A stretch of 64,000 nucleotides of DNA from the NCBI RefSeq assembly GCF_024600715.1, contig NZ_CP102332.1, forward strand, positions 1-64,000. Reading direction: 5' to 3'. Every line of letters begins with the position of its first letter. Within the stretch, counting starts at the first letter, position 1. Positions 19,197 to 27,421 of the stretch are shown piece after piece. The DNA comes from Streptomyces changanensis. GTDB taxonomy: Bacteria > Actinomycetota > Actinomycetes > Streptomycetales > Streptomycetaceae. A model generated the notes under the pieces. It searched no databases. It was not told where the DNA came from and saw only the letters and a list, made by a program, of their open reading frames with translations. A program made the position numbers and the translations under genes.

Positions 19197-19237
19197 GTGT
19201 GCTCGCTGGCGGTCCGGTTGACCGCCAGCGAGCACAC
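19197..19237. terminator. Perfect 17-bp inverted repeat
   Basis: Bases 19197-19213 and 19221-19237 are exact reverse complements with a 7-base loop. It lies 120 bases beyond the stop of the DUF11 gene, after a first terminator, and may stop transcription from either side. Confidence 0.65.
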
Positions 19238-19309
19238 GCGTGTCCAGGGCATGTGTGCAGGGCGTCTGTCGGGTGCCGGAGAGATCCGGCGGCGGTCGCG
19301 CAGGGAAGG

Positions 19310-19349
19310 CACCGGCCCCGGAGCGGCGGGTGCCGCTCCGGGACCGGTG
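19310..19349 (-). terminator. Terminator of the DUF11 repeat gene
   Basis: An 18-bp stem with one mismatch (19310-19327 with 19332-19349) and the loop GGGT. It starts 8 bases after the stop codon at 19357. Confidence 0.8.
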
Positions 19350-19356
19350 GAAGGTG

Positions 19357-21456
19357 TCAGTCCGCGATCTTCACGTACGTCAGGTAGGAGCGGTCGCCCT
19401 GGAAGGCGGAGGCTTCGAGTGTGGCGTCGTCCAGGCCGTTGCCGGGTCCGCCGCCGTGGAGGACGGCCTGCACACGGACCGTCTTGGATCCCTGCGCCTC
19501 GGACACGGTGACCAGACCGGTCAGGGGTGTGGGGCCGTGCATGCAGTGCTGGAAGCGGGTGTCGCTCGCCGCGCGGAACTGGTGCTGTGCCGACTGGCGG
19601 GGGCCGAGCTCGACGGCGCCGGACTGCGCGTGGACCAGGCGGACTTCGGTCCACAGGTTCGTGCCGCCGCCGTAGTCGATGGTCGCGCAGATGTTCGTGT
19701 CGATGTCGCCGGTCACCAGGTACACCCCGGGGTGGGGAAGCGTGACCTGCAGGGTGGTGTCGGCCCAAGTGTCGTTGGCGCGGGTGGGTCGCAGGTCGAC
19801 GTCGGGGACCGGGGTGGCGGCCTCTCCGCGCAGGGGTGTCAGGTAGGCACGGACCGTGTAGTCCTGCGGGCAGTCGCCCGCTTCCGGGGACGCCACGACG
19901 ATGTCGACCGACTGCCGGTTGTCGGCGATGCGGGCCGGCGCCGGTCCCGATGTTCCCGCGACGCGGGTGCGCGGTACGAGCAGGCCGGCCTGGGTGCACT
20001 TCAGCGCGTTGCAGGGGGTCGGGTCGATGTCCACGCCGCCGCACGGGTCGCATCCCCGCGGCGGGCGTTTGCCGCACGGGTCACAGCAGGGGGAAGCGTC
20101 CTCCACACAGATGGTGACGGTGTCGGTGTTGTTGCCGGGGCGGGGGTCGGTCTCGGCGGCGTCCGCGGTGGCGGTGTTGGTGAGGGGTCCGGCCTGGGTG
20201 GCCTTGGCCCGCAGGGTGAGGGTGGCGGTGGCGCCTTCGGCCAGGTCGCCGATGGTCCACCGGCCGCTGTCCGGGTCGTAGGTGCCGGTGGTGGCGGTGG
20301 CGGAGACGAAGGCGAGGTTGTCGGGCAGGTGGTCGGTGACGGTGGCGCCCGTGGCCGCATTGGGGCCGGTGTTACGGATGGTGATGCGGTAGGTAACGGT
20401 CTGACCGACGGTGACGGTGGTGGCGTCCGCGGACTTGACGATCCTCAGGTCGGCAGCCGCGCGGACCTCGGTGACCGCCTCGTTGGAGGTGGCGGTCAGC
20501 GGCTCGGGGGTCGGGCCGAGGCGGTTTTCGTACGTGGCCGTCGCCGTGTTGGTGACGCGCCTGCCGGCGCTCGCCTCGTCGATCCGGACCCGGTACTCCA
20601 CCGTGGTGCCCGCGGGTGCGGTCTCGGTGCTGGGCAGGCTGCCTCCCTGCCCGCTGGTGGCCCCGTTGCCGACGCGGAAGACGACCCGATTGTCCTCGGC
20701 GCCGACAGACGCCTGGTCGTCGCCGGCCTGGTCCGTCTTGGGGCCGGCGTTGGGGCCGTCGACGATGCGCAGCGACCCGGGTACGTACGTGGTGCCGGCC
20801 GGGATGGCGTCGGTCAGGACGAGGTTCTCGGCCGCGCCGCCGCCTTCGTTCCTGGCGGTGATGCGGTACGTGATGACGTCCCCCACGTCCAGCGGCCCCT
20901 CGGGGATCGCGGACTTGGTGAGTACCACCAGCGGCGCGGTGCCGAAGAACACCCCGTCCAGGAAGTTCCCCACACCCTGGTTGCCGCCCGCTGACGCGAT
21001 GGACCGGAAGGCGAACCTGGTCGTGGTCTGGCCGGCCGGCACCGTGTAGGTGCCGGTGTAGTAGCCCCAGGCGCTGTTGCCGTCGGTGAATCGCCGCTGC
21101 TCGACCACCGTCCCCGGCGCACCGATGTCCAGCGCCATCGTGTCCTGACCGAGCCGGCCGCGGTGGTACAGCCGCCAGTACAGCGTCGTGCCGGGCGTGG
21201 TCGGCAGGTCCTGGTAGAGCGTCGACACGTGGTTGGCGTTGAGCTCGGCGAACTGGGCTCCCTCGGCCGCGGGGACGCCGTTGAAGCCGGAGCGCCACAG
21301 TTCGATCATGTGGTCGGGCGCCGTGGTGAGCCAGCCCGGCACGCGACGAGCCGCTTGTGTCTGGGAGGCGTCGGGGAGGATCTCGAAGTTGGTGACGGCA
21401 GGTTCCTCGAAGCTGCCGTTGACGAGCGCTACACGGAGTGGGACAGGAGTGGTCAT
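19357..21456 (-). CDS. DUF11 (isopeptide/surface-type) repeat protein
   Basis: 699 residues; ATG 21456 has AAGGGGGAAG five bases upstream. N-terminal 165 residues form a jelly-roll-like domain (VALVNGSFEEPAVTNFEILP, ending FLDGVFFGTAP), like a carbohydrate-binding module. Two DUF11 domains follow (about 170-310 starting LVVLTKSAIPEGPLDVGDVI; about 335-455 starting DLRIVKSADATTVTVGQTVT), each a beta-sandwich ending in NTATA. Then comes a Cys-rich stretch (CVEDASPCCDPCGKRPPRGC) and a beta-rich C-terminus. No signal peptide is visible at this start, and no sortase motif; this is odd for a DUF11 protein, which are normally on the surface. Monocistronic. Possible roles are adhesion or structure. 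Confidence 0.8.
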   Translation of the reverse strand: MTTPVPLRVALVNGSFEEPAVTNFEILPDASQTQAARRVPGWLTTAPDHMIELWRSGFNGVPAAEGAQFAELNANHVSTLYQDLPTTPGTTLYWRLYHRGRLGQDTMALDIGAPGTVVEQRRFTDGNSAWGYYTGTYTVPAGQTTTRFAFRSIASAGGNQGVGNFLDGVFFGTAPLVVLTKSAIPEGPLDVGDVITYRITARNEGGGAAENLVLTDAIPAGTTYVPGSLRIVDGPNAGPKTDQAGDDQASVGAEDNRVVFRVGNGATSGQGGSLPSTETAPAGTTVEYRVRIDEASAGRRVTNTATATYENRLGPTPEPLTATSNEAVTEVRAAADLRIVKSADATTVTVGQTVTYRITIRNTGPNAATGATVTDHLPDNLAFVSATATTGTYDPDSGRWTIGDLAEGATATLTLRAKATQAGPLTNTATADAAETDPRPGNNTDTVTICVEDASPCCDPCGKRPPRGCDPCGGVDIDPTPCNALKCTQAGLLVPRTRVAGTSGPAPARIADNRQSVDIVVASPEAGDCPQDYTVRAYLTPLRGEAATPVPDVDLRPTRANDTWADTTLQVTLPHPGVYLVTGDIDTNICATIDYGGGTNLWTEVRLVHAQSGAVELGPRQSAQHQFRAASDTRFQHCMHGPTPLTGLVTVSEAQGSKTVRVQAVLHGGGPGNGLDDATLEASAFQGDRSYLTYVKIAD

Positions 21457-22154
21457 CGTCTTCCCCCTTGCATACCGCTGGGGCGCCCACCGACCAGTCC
21501 CGAATTTCGGGCAGGGCGGCGGGAGGCTGACAGCACGGAAGGACAGCACACATCAGCAGTTGACTGACAGTGACCGGCCCAGGGTCCCGGCCATCCCTAC
21601 GAGGCAGGTTTGGCGGGCAAGTGCACAGGGCACGTGACGGCCTGCCACAGCCAAGACCCGCCGGCTCACACCACGAGCTGCACACAGGTTCCCGGCGTGA
21701 TCAGAAGCCACCCGGTGAACGACCGAAAAGGGTCACGACACGACCGAACCCGCCATTCAATCGAGTGAATCTAAAGGCGTCATGTTGACGTAGGTGGCCG
21801 CACAGGCGGCAACCAAGGTTTGTCGCGCAACCGACTGCCCGACTGCGGACTCGGCGGCCAGGGCCGGTGATCGGGATGAAGAGCTGCACCACTGTCCCGG
21901 TCGCCGCGCCGATCGGCGTCTGACCGACGGTGACGCCCGGGTGCTTCCGGCCCACCCGGTCCAGCCCGTCGAGGGGTGTCCCACTGCAGGTGCACCCGGC
22001 CACAGCCGGTCTTCGCCAGCCCGTCAGGGCACGGGCTTCGGCCGCCGCTGTACAGGTCCACTCGACGAGGACGCGGTACCCGCCCGTCAGCGGAAGGTCG
22101 GTGGCGTTGCCGATCTGCCGCCACGTCGCTGGCCGGGTCAGCTCGGTCGGCGAG
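21457..22154. other. Upstream region of the DUF11 gene and unassigned sequence
   Basis: About 700 bases. A minus-strand frame around 21900-22120 (DLPLTGGYRVLVEWTCTAAA) is beta-strand-like but has no clear start. Nothing is assigned. Confidence 0.3.
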
Positions 22155-22583
22155 GTGAGACTTGTCGTTGTCGGCCTTTTGGCGGTGGCCGCGTGGCTCG
22201 GCCGCCGTTCCTCCGGACGTGAGGCGTGGTGGTGGGTCCCGGTACTGGCGGCCGCCGGTACGGCCCCGCCGGTGCTGGCCGTGGTGATGCCCGCGGAGGT
22301 TGGCCCCTTGGCGGGCCTTGGCGGATGGCTCGCGGCGACGGTGGCACTGGCCCTCGCGGCGCTGGTCGCCCGCAGGCTGCTACTCCCGGACCGCCCAGGG
22401 ATCCCCGGCGGGAACATATTCGGGCCGGTGGGACACGGGCGGGGCGGACAGGGGCACCACCCGGGTGCGTACACCTCGCCCCGGCGGCCGGAATGGTCCG
22501 CCGCAGGGCGCGGTGATCACGGCAGGGGCTCTGCCGCAGTAAATTCGGCATTCACTGCGGCAGTTGTGCATACGTCTCCGTAA
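22155..22583 (+). CDS. Possible small membrane protein
   Basis: 142 residues from GTG 22155. Hydrophobic helices are visible at the start (VVVGLLAVAAWLG), in WWWVPVLAAAGTAPPVLAVV and in WLAATVALALAALVARRLLL, followed by a Gly/Pro-rich tail. The hydrophobic pattern and codon use favour this frame, but there is no good ribosome binding site and no family is recognised. It may be a remnant of a larger membrane protein. Confidence 0.3.
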   Translation: MRLVVVGLLAVAAWLGRRSSGREAWWWVPVLAAAGTAPPVLAVVMPAEVGPLAGLGGWLAATVALALAALVARRLLLPDRPGIPGGNIFGPVGHGRGGQGHHPGAYTSPRRPEWSAAGRGDHGRGSAAVNSAFTAAVVHTSP

Positions 22584-22974
22584 TCAACCATCTGCCCGAA
22601 TGCGGTCCGCGGAGACGGAAGGTGAACCTGAGCCCGCCGAGGACGACGCCGAATGCCTGCCCGGACCGGCTGCGCCCGCCATCCCCCGGACCGGGGGACG
22701 GACACGACCGGTGACCTCGTGGCGGCAGGCTCTGACGGCTTTTGGACCGGTCAACAGAGGGTGGGCAGCCCAACCCGGACTGCGGCCATAGCCGGCTCGT
22801 CGGTACTGGTGCCCACGTAGGCCTTTCGCGCGGCCGTGTGCCGATCCGTTGTGGCCGCCCGTGTCGACGATGTCATGCGTGTGTGACCTCCCGGCCGGAG
22901 AGGCGTTGAGACGGTTACGCCGGAGCCACCTCCTCAGCTTCCGATTGTGGCAGCCATTTGCTTCCGAGCGGGGT
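22584..22974. other. Spacer without a supported gene
   Basis: About 390 bases; no hairpin or frame with recognisable content. It contains the downstream flank of the metallopeptidase gene. Confidence 0.4.
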
Positions 22975-23883
22975 TCAACCCGTTTTCCAGTATTTCTCCA
23001 CGCACGCGCTTGGCGCTCCAGGGGCGTGGCGATTTGGGATGCCGTTGTACCCGGTGAGGAGCGCTTCCTTGCGCTCTTGCGGTGTGCCGTGGTGGTCGGG
23101 TGCGTAGTACTGGTAGTCCCCGATCGCCTCCAATGCGGAGACGGCCTCTTCATAGTTTTCGGCCGTGAGGTAGCCGCTGTGGTAGGCGTGGGTCGCCCAC
23201 ACGCCCGCCATGCAGTCGGCGATCAGCTCAGTCCACTTCCCAGCCGGACGCCCGTAGGCGACTTGGTCGCGTTCGCTGTACTGCGCATGGAGTTCGTCGA
23301 CTACGTGGTGACCGAATTCGTGAGCGGTCACGATGGCAGCGGCGAAGTCCCCTCCCCGCTTCGAGATGTTCCCCAGGACCTTTCCTGTCCACATCTTCTG
23401 CATGGTGGTGACGGGTAGATAGATGGTTCCCAAGTAGCCGGGGGAACGCTCGTCGGCCGAGCAGTAGTAAGCGTTGGGCGTGTCATGAGCGATATCGAGA
23501 GGGCCGCCTCCCGGCGCGGGGCACTTGCTGCGAATCGGTTGCTGCTCGGGGGTGATGACCACGTAGCTCACCAATGGCTCACGAAGATTCATCTGTCGCG
23601 TGAAGAAGTCGGTCCAAAGCCTGTCGGCGTCTTGGACGACGTCGGTCACGTAGGCCGCCACGACCTCTTGGGTCGGCTGCCCAGAGCTTTGCAGTACGGA
23701 AGCACCCTCCTGCGCCGGTGGCACGTGCTGGTCACCCAGCCTTTCGGTGATGTCATCCGGCGGCACGGTAGCGGGTGCCGCGCGCCCCCCACCAGGGGAA
23801 GATGCCGCAGGCGTGCACCCCACAACAGTGCTCGCCAGCAGGAGCCCGCTGGCGAAAAAGCGTATGGACGCAGTCAGCTTCAT
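22975..23883 (-). CDS. Lipoprotein neutral zinc metallopeptidase (YpfJ-like)
   Basis: 302 residues from ATG 23883. The N-terminus MKLTASIRFFASGLLLASTV ends in a lipobox with Cys about residue 23 (STVVGC), so it is a membrane-anchored lipoprotein. The catalytic zinc motif is TAHEFGHHVVDEL (about residue 194-206), with the third ligand Glu in ELIADCMAGVWA; the HEFGHH...E..AD arrangement and the conserved CPAPGGGP and YYCSADE segments are those of the putative neutral zinc metallopeptidase family. Substrates are unknown. It also has more AT than its neighbours. The frame extends upstream for 88 codons but that part is out-of-character and lacks a lipobox. Confidence 0.85.
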   Translation of the reverse strand: MKLTASIRFFASGLLLASTVVGCTPAASSPGGGRAAPATVPPDDITERLGDQHVPPAQEGASVLQSSGQPTQEVVAAYVTDVVQDADRLWTDFFTRQMNLREPLVSYVVITPEQQPIRSKCPAPGGGPLDIAHDTPNAYYCSADERSPGYLGTIYLPVTTMQKMWTGKVLGNISKRGGDFAAAIVTAHEFGHHVVDELHAQYSERDQVAYGRPAGKWTELIADCMAGVWATHAYHSGYLTAENYEEAVSALEAIGDYQYYAPDHHGTPQERKEALLTGYNGIPNRHAPGAPSACVEKYWKTG

Positions 23884-24140
23884 GGTTTCCGGTGTACGCG
23901 GCACGATGCCCTGGTGCACCTTGGGTACCGCTGAGCGGGTGACCATCGGCCCGTGTTGTCCAGCGGGCGCCTGTCCTGCCTGCTGATCATCGCGCTCGCG
24001 CCCGACCGCCAGCGGCCCTGACCGTCGACCACTTCGCGCCCCGGACGCGACACCGGGAGCCTCGCTTCGTCTGAGCCGGCCAGGACACTGCTGCGGGCTG
24101 CTCATGAAGGAGCGGTCGAGTTTGCCGGGGGGGCACGATA
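23884..24140. other. Upstream region of the metallopeptidase gene
   Basis: About 250 bases with no gene seen. Probably holds the promoter of the gene at 22975-23883. Confidence 0.35.
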
Positions 24141-24223
24141 GGCGCACAGGACGTCGATGAAGACTGGCGTGGTTCCCGGGTGAGTGCGTCGTCGGCGAGA
24201 CCGACCAGGGCGTGTACGCCGCC
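24141..24223 (-). pseudogene. Small remnant of a pentapeptide-like repeat protein
   Basis: These 83 bases are clearly similar to 35573-35658 inside the membrane-anchored repeat protein gene: both begin GGCGCACAG and ACGTCGATG and share GCGTCGTCGGCGAG and AAGGCGT/CAGGGCGT blocks. The minus-strand reading gives GVYALVGLADDALTR against GVHALAGLADDAPDH in the intact protein. The IS beginning at 24226 cuts it on one side. Confidence 0.6.
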
Positions 24224-24225
24224 TA

Positions 24226-25095
24226 AAGCGTGTTGCGGAAGGTTGTGTTCAGGCTGGTCAGGGCTGGTTTTGGGGGTGGTCTGATCATGCGCCCAGGGCG
24301 AGGTTGTGCATGTGGGCGACGGCCTGGACGGCGTGATGGAGCCTGTTGCCGGGCTGTCGGAAGTCGCGGAGGATCTTGCAGTGCTTCATGCGGGCGAAGG
24401 CGTGCTCGACGCGGGCCCGGACCCGTCGGTGTTCGGCGTTGTCCTCTTCCTCACCGGGCAGGAGTGCCCGTCCGGGACGTTTGCGGTGCGGGACGACGAG
24501 GCCGGTGTGAGGCAGGCCCCGTCGCCCGGCACGGTCATGCCTTCGCCTCGCTCGGCCAAAGACCGGAGTCCCGCTATGCCTTCGCGTCCACGGTCGTCCC
24601 GGGGACCGGCCTGGCCGCCGCGATGACGAGTTTCGTGTCGGCGATGATGACCTGCACGTTCACGGAGAACCGGTAGTTGCGTGAGGAGGCTGCGACCTTC
24701 CGGTCGCGGACCGGGGTCAGGGTGCCGTCCACGATCCACAACCGCTCGACCACATCGGCAGGGCGGGTAGCCGGCTCGATGGCCAGGAGCGGCCGCATCC
24801 GCTGGATGACCCGGCACACTGTCGCCGGCGGGACGCCGAACAGCGGCGCGAGCTGCCGCATGGCGAGGTTCGTGCGGTAGTAGACGGCCACCAGCAGTAT
24901 CCGGTCGGCCGGCGGAAGGCACCACGGCCGGCCGCCCCCGGGCCCGTCCCCACCCCGCTCCCGCACGACCTTCAGCAGCCGCTCGAACTGCCGCATCCGC
25001 AGACCCGTGAACGTCACCACCCACAACGGCTCAGCCTTCAACACCCCGGCGACACAGGGGAAATGCCCGATCCGCAGCCCTCTGCAACACGCTTC
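24226..25095 (-). mobile_element. IS5-group insertion sequence with a broken transposase
   Basis: The ends carry inverted repeats: AAGCGTGTTGC at the left (24226 onward) and its complement GCAACACGCTT at the right (ending about 25095). The element is about 0.87 kb and holds one transposase on the minus strand. It inserted next to the small repeat-protein remnant at 24141-24223. Confidence 0.7.
24285..25044 (-). pseudogene. Frameshifted IS5-group (DDE_Tnp_4-like) transposase
   Basis: Probable start GTG 25044 (VLKAEPLWVVTFTGLRMRQF). The first frame has QLAPLFGVPPATVCRVIQRM and the first Asp in LWIVDGTLTPVRDRKVAASS and IIADTKLVIAAARPVPGT, then stops at 24574. The second frame supplies GIAGLRSLAERGEGMTVPGD, and a third frame gives VRARVEHAFARMKHCKILRD with the final Glu, ending at TGA 24285. 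Two frameshifts separate the catalytic pieces, so it is inactive. Confidence 0.75.
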
Positions 25096-25493
25096 AGGGG
25101 AACGCGGCCCGGTTGCGGTGGGTACAGGGCACGCAGGTCGGCGGTCGCCATCCGGCCCCGCCGGGGGCGGGTGAAGTGGTCGACGCCGCTCTAGGCGATC
25201 GTCTCGTCCAGGCCGGGCTGGTGGGTCGGACACGCAGCGCGTGAGAGGGGCGGCGGGCTTCGGCGAGCAGGTGGTGGTGCTTGACCGCGCCACGCCACAC
25301 GTGCGCCACGGGGACGGTGTCGACGGCCGCCGGCGCTGTGTCGACCACTGGCCGCACCCGGGTTCACACCGCTACAGCCGCTGCCCGCGCCCGCTCCGCC
25401 GGGCGGTCGACGCCGTCAGAGCCGTAGGCCCGGATCGTCGACCATTCACAAGCCCGCCAGGTGCTTGAAGAAGAGGGACGGAGGGCTCCAAGC
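25096..25493. other. Spacer between the IS and the aminopeptidase gene
   Basis: About 400 bases. A short minus-strand frame reads MATADLRALYPPQPGRVP directly into the right end of the IS; it may be the start of a gene cut by the insertion. Otherwise nothing is seen. Confidence 0.35.
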
Positions 25494-26276
25494 TCACGGC
25501 TGATCCTGCCTCGGCAAGGTGAGAATCTCGGCTCCGTCATGAGTGATAGCGATCGTGTGCTCACTGTGTGCTGCCCGGCAGCCTGTCGCGCTGCGGAGCG
25601 TCCACCCATCGGCATCAGTGACGAGTTGAGCGGTGTCCGCCATGACCCACGGCTCCAGTGCCAGCAGCAGCCCGGGGCGCAGTTTGTATCCACGGCCCGG
25701 CCGTCCGGTGTTCGAGACGTGCGGGTCCTGGTGCATCGTCGATCCGATGCCGTGACCTCCGAACTCGGTGTTGATCGGGTAGCCGGCCTCACTGAGGACC
25801 GTGCCGATGGCATGGGATATGTCGCCGATGCGAGCCCCGGGCCCGGCAGCGGCGATCCCTGCGGCCAGCGCGCGTTCGGTTGTACTGATCATCGCGACGC
25901 TCTCCGGGGGTCTTACGTCGCCCACGATGAAGCTGATGGCGGCGTCTGCAGCGACTCCACCTGTGGAGACGGCGAGGTCGAGGGTCAGCAGATCGCCGTC
26001 AGCAAGCGTGTAGTCGTGCGGCCGTCCGTGGAGTGCGGCGTCGTTGACGCCTGTGCAGATGTGGTGACCGAACGGGCCGCGTCCGAAGGATGGCTCGTAG
26101 TCGACATAACAAGACGTGGCTCCGGCCTCGACGATCATGGCCTTGGCCCACCGGTCGATGTCCAGAAGGTTCGTGCCGATCACGCTGCGGCTCTTCAGCG
26201 TCTGCAGGATGTCGGCGACCAGGGCACCTGTGTTTCTTGCCCGGGCCAGCAGGGTGGGGTTCAGAATCTCGATCAC
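25494..26276 (-). CDS. map: Type I methionyl aminopeptidase
   Basis: 260 residues, start 26276. It removes the initiator methionine from nascent proteins. All five metal ligands are visible: Asp100 (LTLDLAV), Asp111 (VAADAAIS), His175 (GGHGIG), Glu208 (ALEPW) and Glu239 (HSEHT); the substrate-binding His is in ALHGRP (His83). No N-terminal zinc-finger extension, so it is the short bacterial form. Organisms like this usually have another map in the ribosomal-protein operon; this looks like a second, regulated copy. It is divergent from an XRE regulator with a symmetric operator between them. Confidence 0.9.
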   Translation of the reverse strand: MIEILNPTLLARARNTGALVADILQTLKSRSVIGTNLLDIDRWAKAMIVEAGATSCYVDYEPSFGRGPFGHHICTGVNDAALHGRPHDYTLADGDLLTLDLAVSTGGVAADAAISFIVGDVRPPESVAMISTTERALAAGIAAAGPGARIGDISHAIGTVLSEAGYPINTEFGGHGIGSTMHQDPHVSNTGRPGRGYKLRPGLLLALEPWVMADTAQLVTDADGWTLRSATGCRAAHSEHTIAITHDGAEILTLPRQDQP

Positions 26277-26305
26277 GTAGCGCCCTTCTCACGCCGCCAA
26301 TAACT

Positions 26306-26329
26306 ATACCGGCCATACTGTACCGGTAT
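26306..26329. promoter_or_regulatory. Inverted-repeat operator between map and the XRE gene
   Basis: ATACCGG (26306-26312) and CCGGTAT (26323-26329) are exact reverse complements, and the second half includes the 8-bp palindrome TACCGGTA (26321-26328). The 66-base divergent gap is markedly AT-rich compared with the window. It is a natural binding site for the adjacent XRE protein and would overlap both promoters. Confidence 0.65.
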
Positions 26330-26342
26330 TAGAATCGGGATC

Positions 26343-26645
26343 ATGGTCAGATTGCCGCTCACTCCCGCAGAAGTCGAACGCGGAGAACGCCTCGGCGCCC
26401 TCCTGCGACGGGCCAGGGGAGAGCGCTCGATGCTCGATACCGCCCTGGCCGCACGGATCTCACCGGAAACCCTCCGGAAGATCGAGACGGGCCGCGTGGC
26501 CACCCCTGCCTTCCCGACCATCGCAGCGATCGCCGACGTCCTCGGCCTCTCACTCGACGCGGTGTGGGCCGAGATCAGCCAGCCCGAACGTGGCCTGGGA
26601 GCGACCGAATCCGGTCATCAAACACAAGAGCGGCTGGCCTCGTAG
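26343..26645 (+). CDS. XRE-family HTH regulator
   Basis: 100 residues from ATG 26343. The Cro/C1-type helix-turn-helix covers about residues 15-75: LGALLRRARGERSMLDTALA, ISPETLRKIETGRVATPAFP and IAAIADVLGLSLDAVWAEI. It has no sensor domain, so it may respond to abundance or a partner. It is divergent from map and likely represses itself and map through the operator between them. This map plus small XRE pair is a recurrent arrangement in Streptomyces as far as I recall. Confidence 0.85.
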   Translation: MVRLPLTPAEVERGERLGALLRRARGERSMLDTALAARISPETLRKIETGRVATPAFPTIAAIADVLGLSLDAVWAEISQPERGLGATESGHQTQERLAS

Positions 26646-27279
26646 GCCCCGATACCGCAGGAGGTCGCGCCTCGGACGGCCGGCGACCGGACGGGGCAGC
26701 CCAGCCCCCGGTGGGCGGAGAAAGCATGACGACGGCTTGGTGGCGGCGACCCGGCCGGTGTCTCGCGATGTCGGTGGTCCGTTCGGCGGCGCGCAACCCT
26801 GTGCCATCAGTCAGGGGAAGGCCGTCGGCGAGGCGCCGGCAGGCGAGCGCCAAGGTCGCGGCGGCCATGGCGCCGGGACAGGCGGAAAGAGCCACCCCAC
26901 CACGGCGACCGGGCGGCCGGGTGGCCAAGGAACGACAGGCGGCAGCCCGGGCGCGACGGAGGACCAGCGACAACCGGGCACGCGCCGCGCCGGACGGCTG
27001 CTGGGCGACGGTTGGACGACGACCTCGCGGCGCGGGGCGGTGAAAGAGAAGCAGCGGCGGGGCGACCGGACGACCACCCCGTGGCCGTGAGTCACGGCGC
27101 GGCGGCCGACGAGCCAAGCCGCAGGCCGCCGCGCGGCCGGGCCGGGCCGCAAGGCGCGGCCGGAGCGAACGGGGCGTGTGCGGGCTGGGTTCCGACAGTC
27201 GCCCGGCAAGGCGGGCTCCGGACGACAGCGGGCGAGCGCCGGGGCAGGAAGCCGAGACCCGTCCCTCACGGCACCTGAC
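26646..27279. other. Gene-free, G-rich spacer
   Basis: About 630 bases of extreme G+C with strong G+A excess on the plus strand (GGCGG/CGGGC runs). Lies between two convergent genes. Frames are open in both directions but featureless. Confidence 0.5.
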
Positions 27280-27315
27280 GAGGGCGGATGCGGGCTGCTG
27301 CTCGTATCCGCCCTC
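27280..27315 (-). terminator. Hairpin downstream of the FG-GAP gene
   Basis: GAGGGCGGAT (27280-27289) pairs exactly with ATCCGCCCTC (27306-27315). It is about 105 bases after the stop at 27422. Confidence 0.6.
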
Positions 27316-27421
27316 ACCGGCGCCTGGGACGCCGCCAAGGAGCGCCGCGGCGAAAGGACCCATCCGGGCGACCGTGCCGACCTCCCGTCAGGACTGGGTC
27401 ACCGGATGGAGGTCGACGTCG

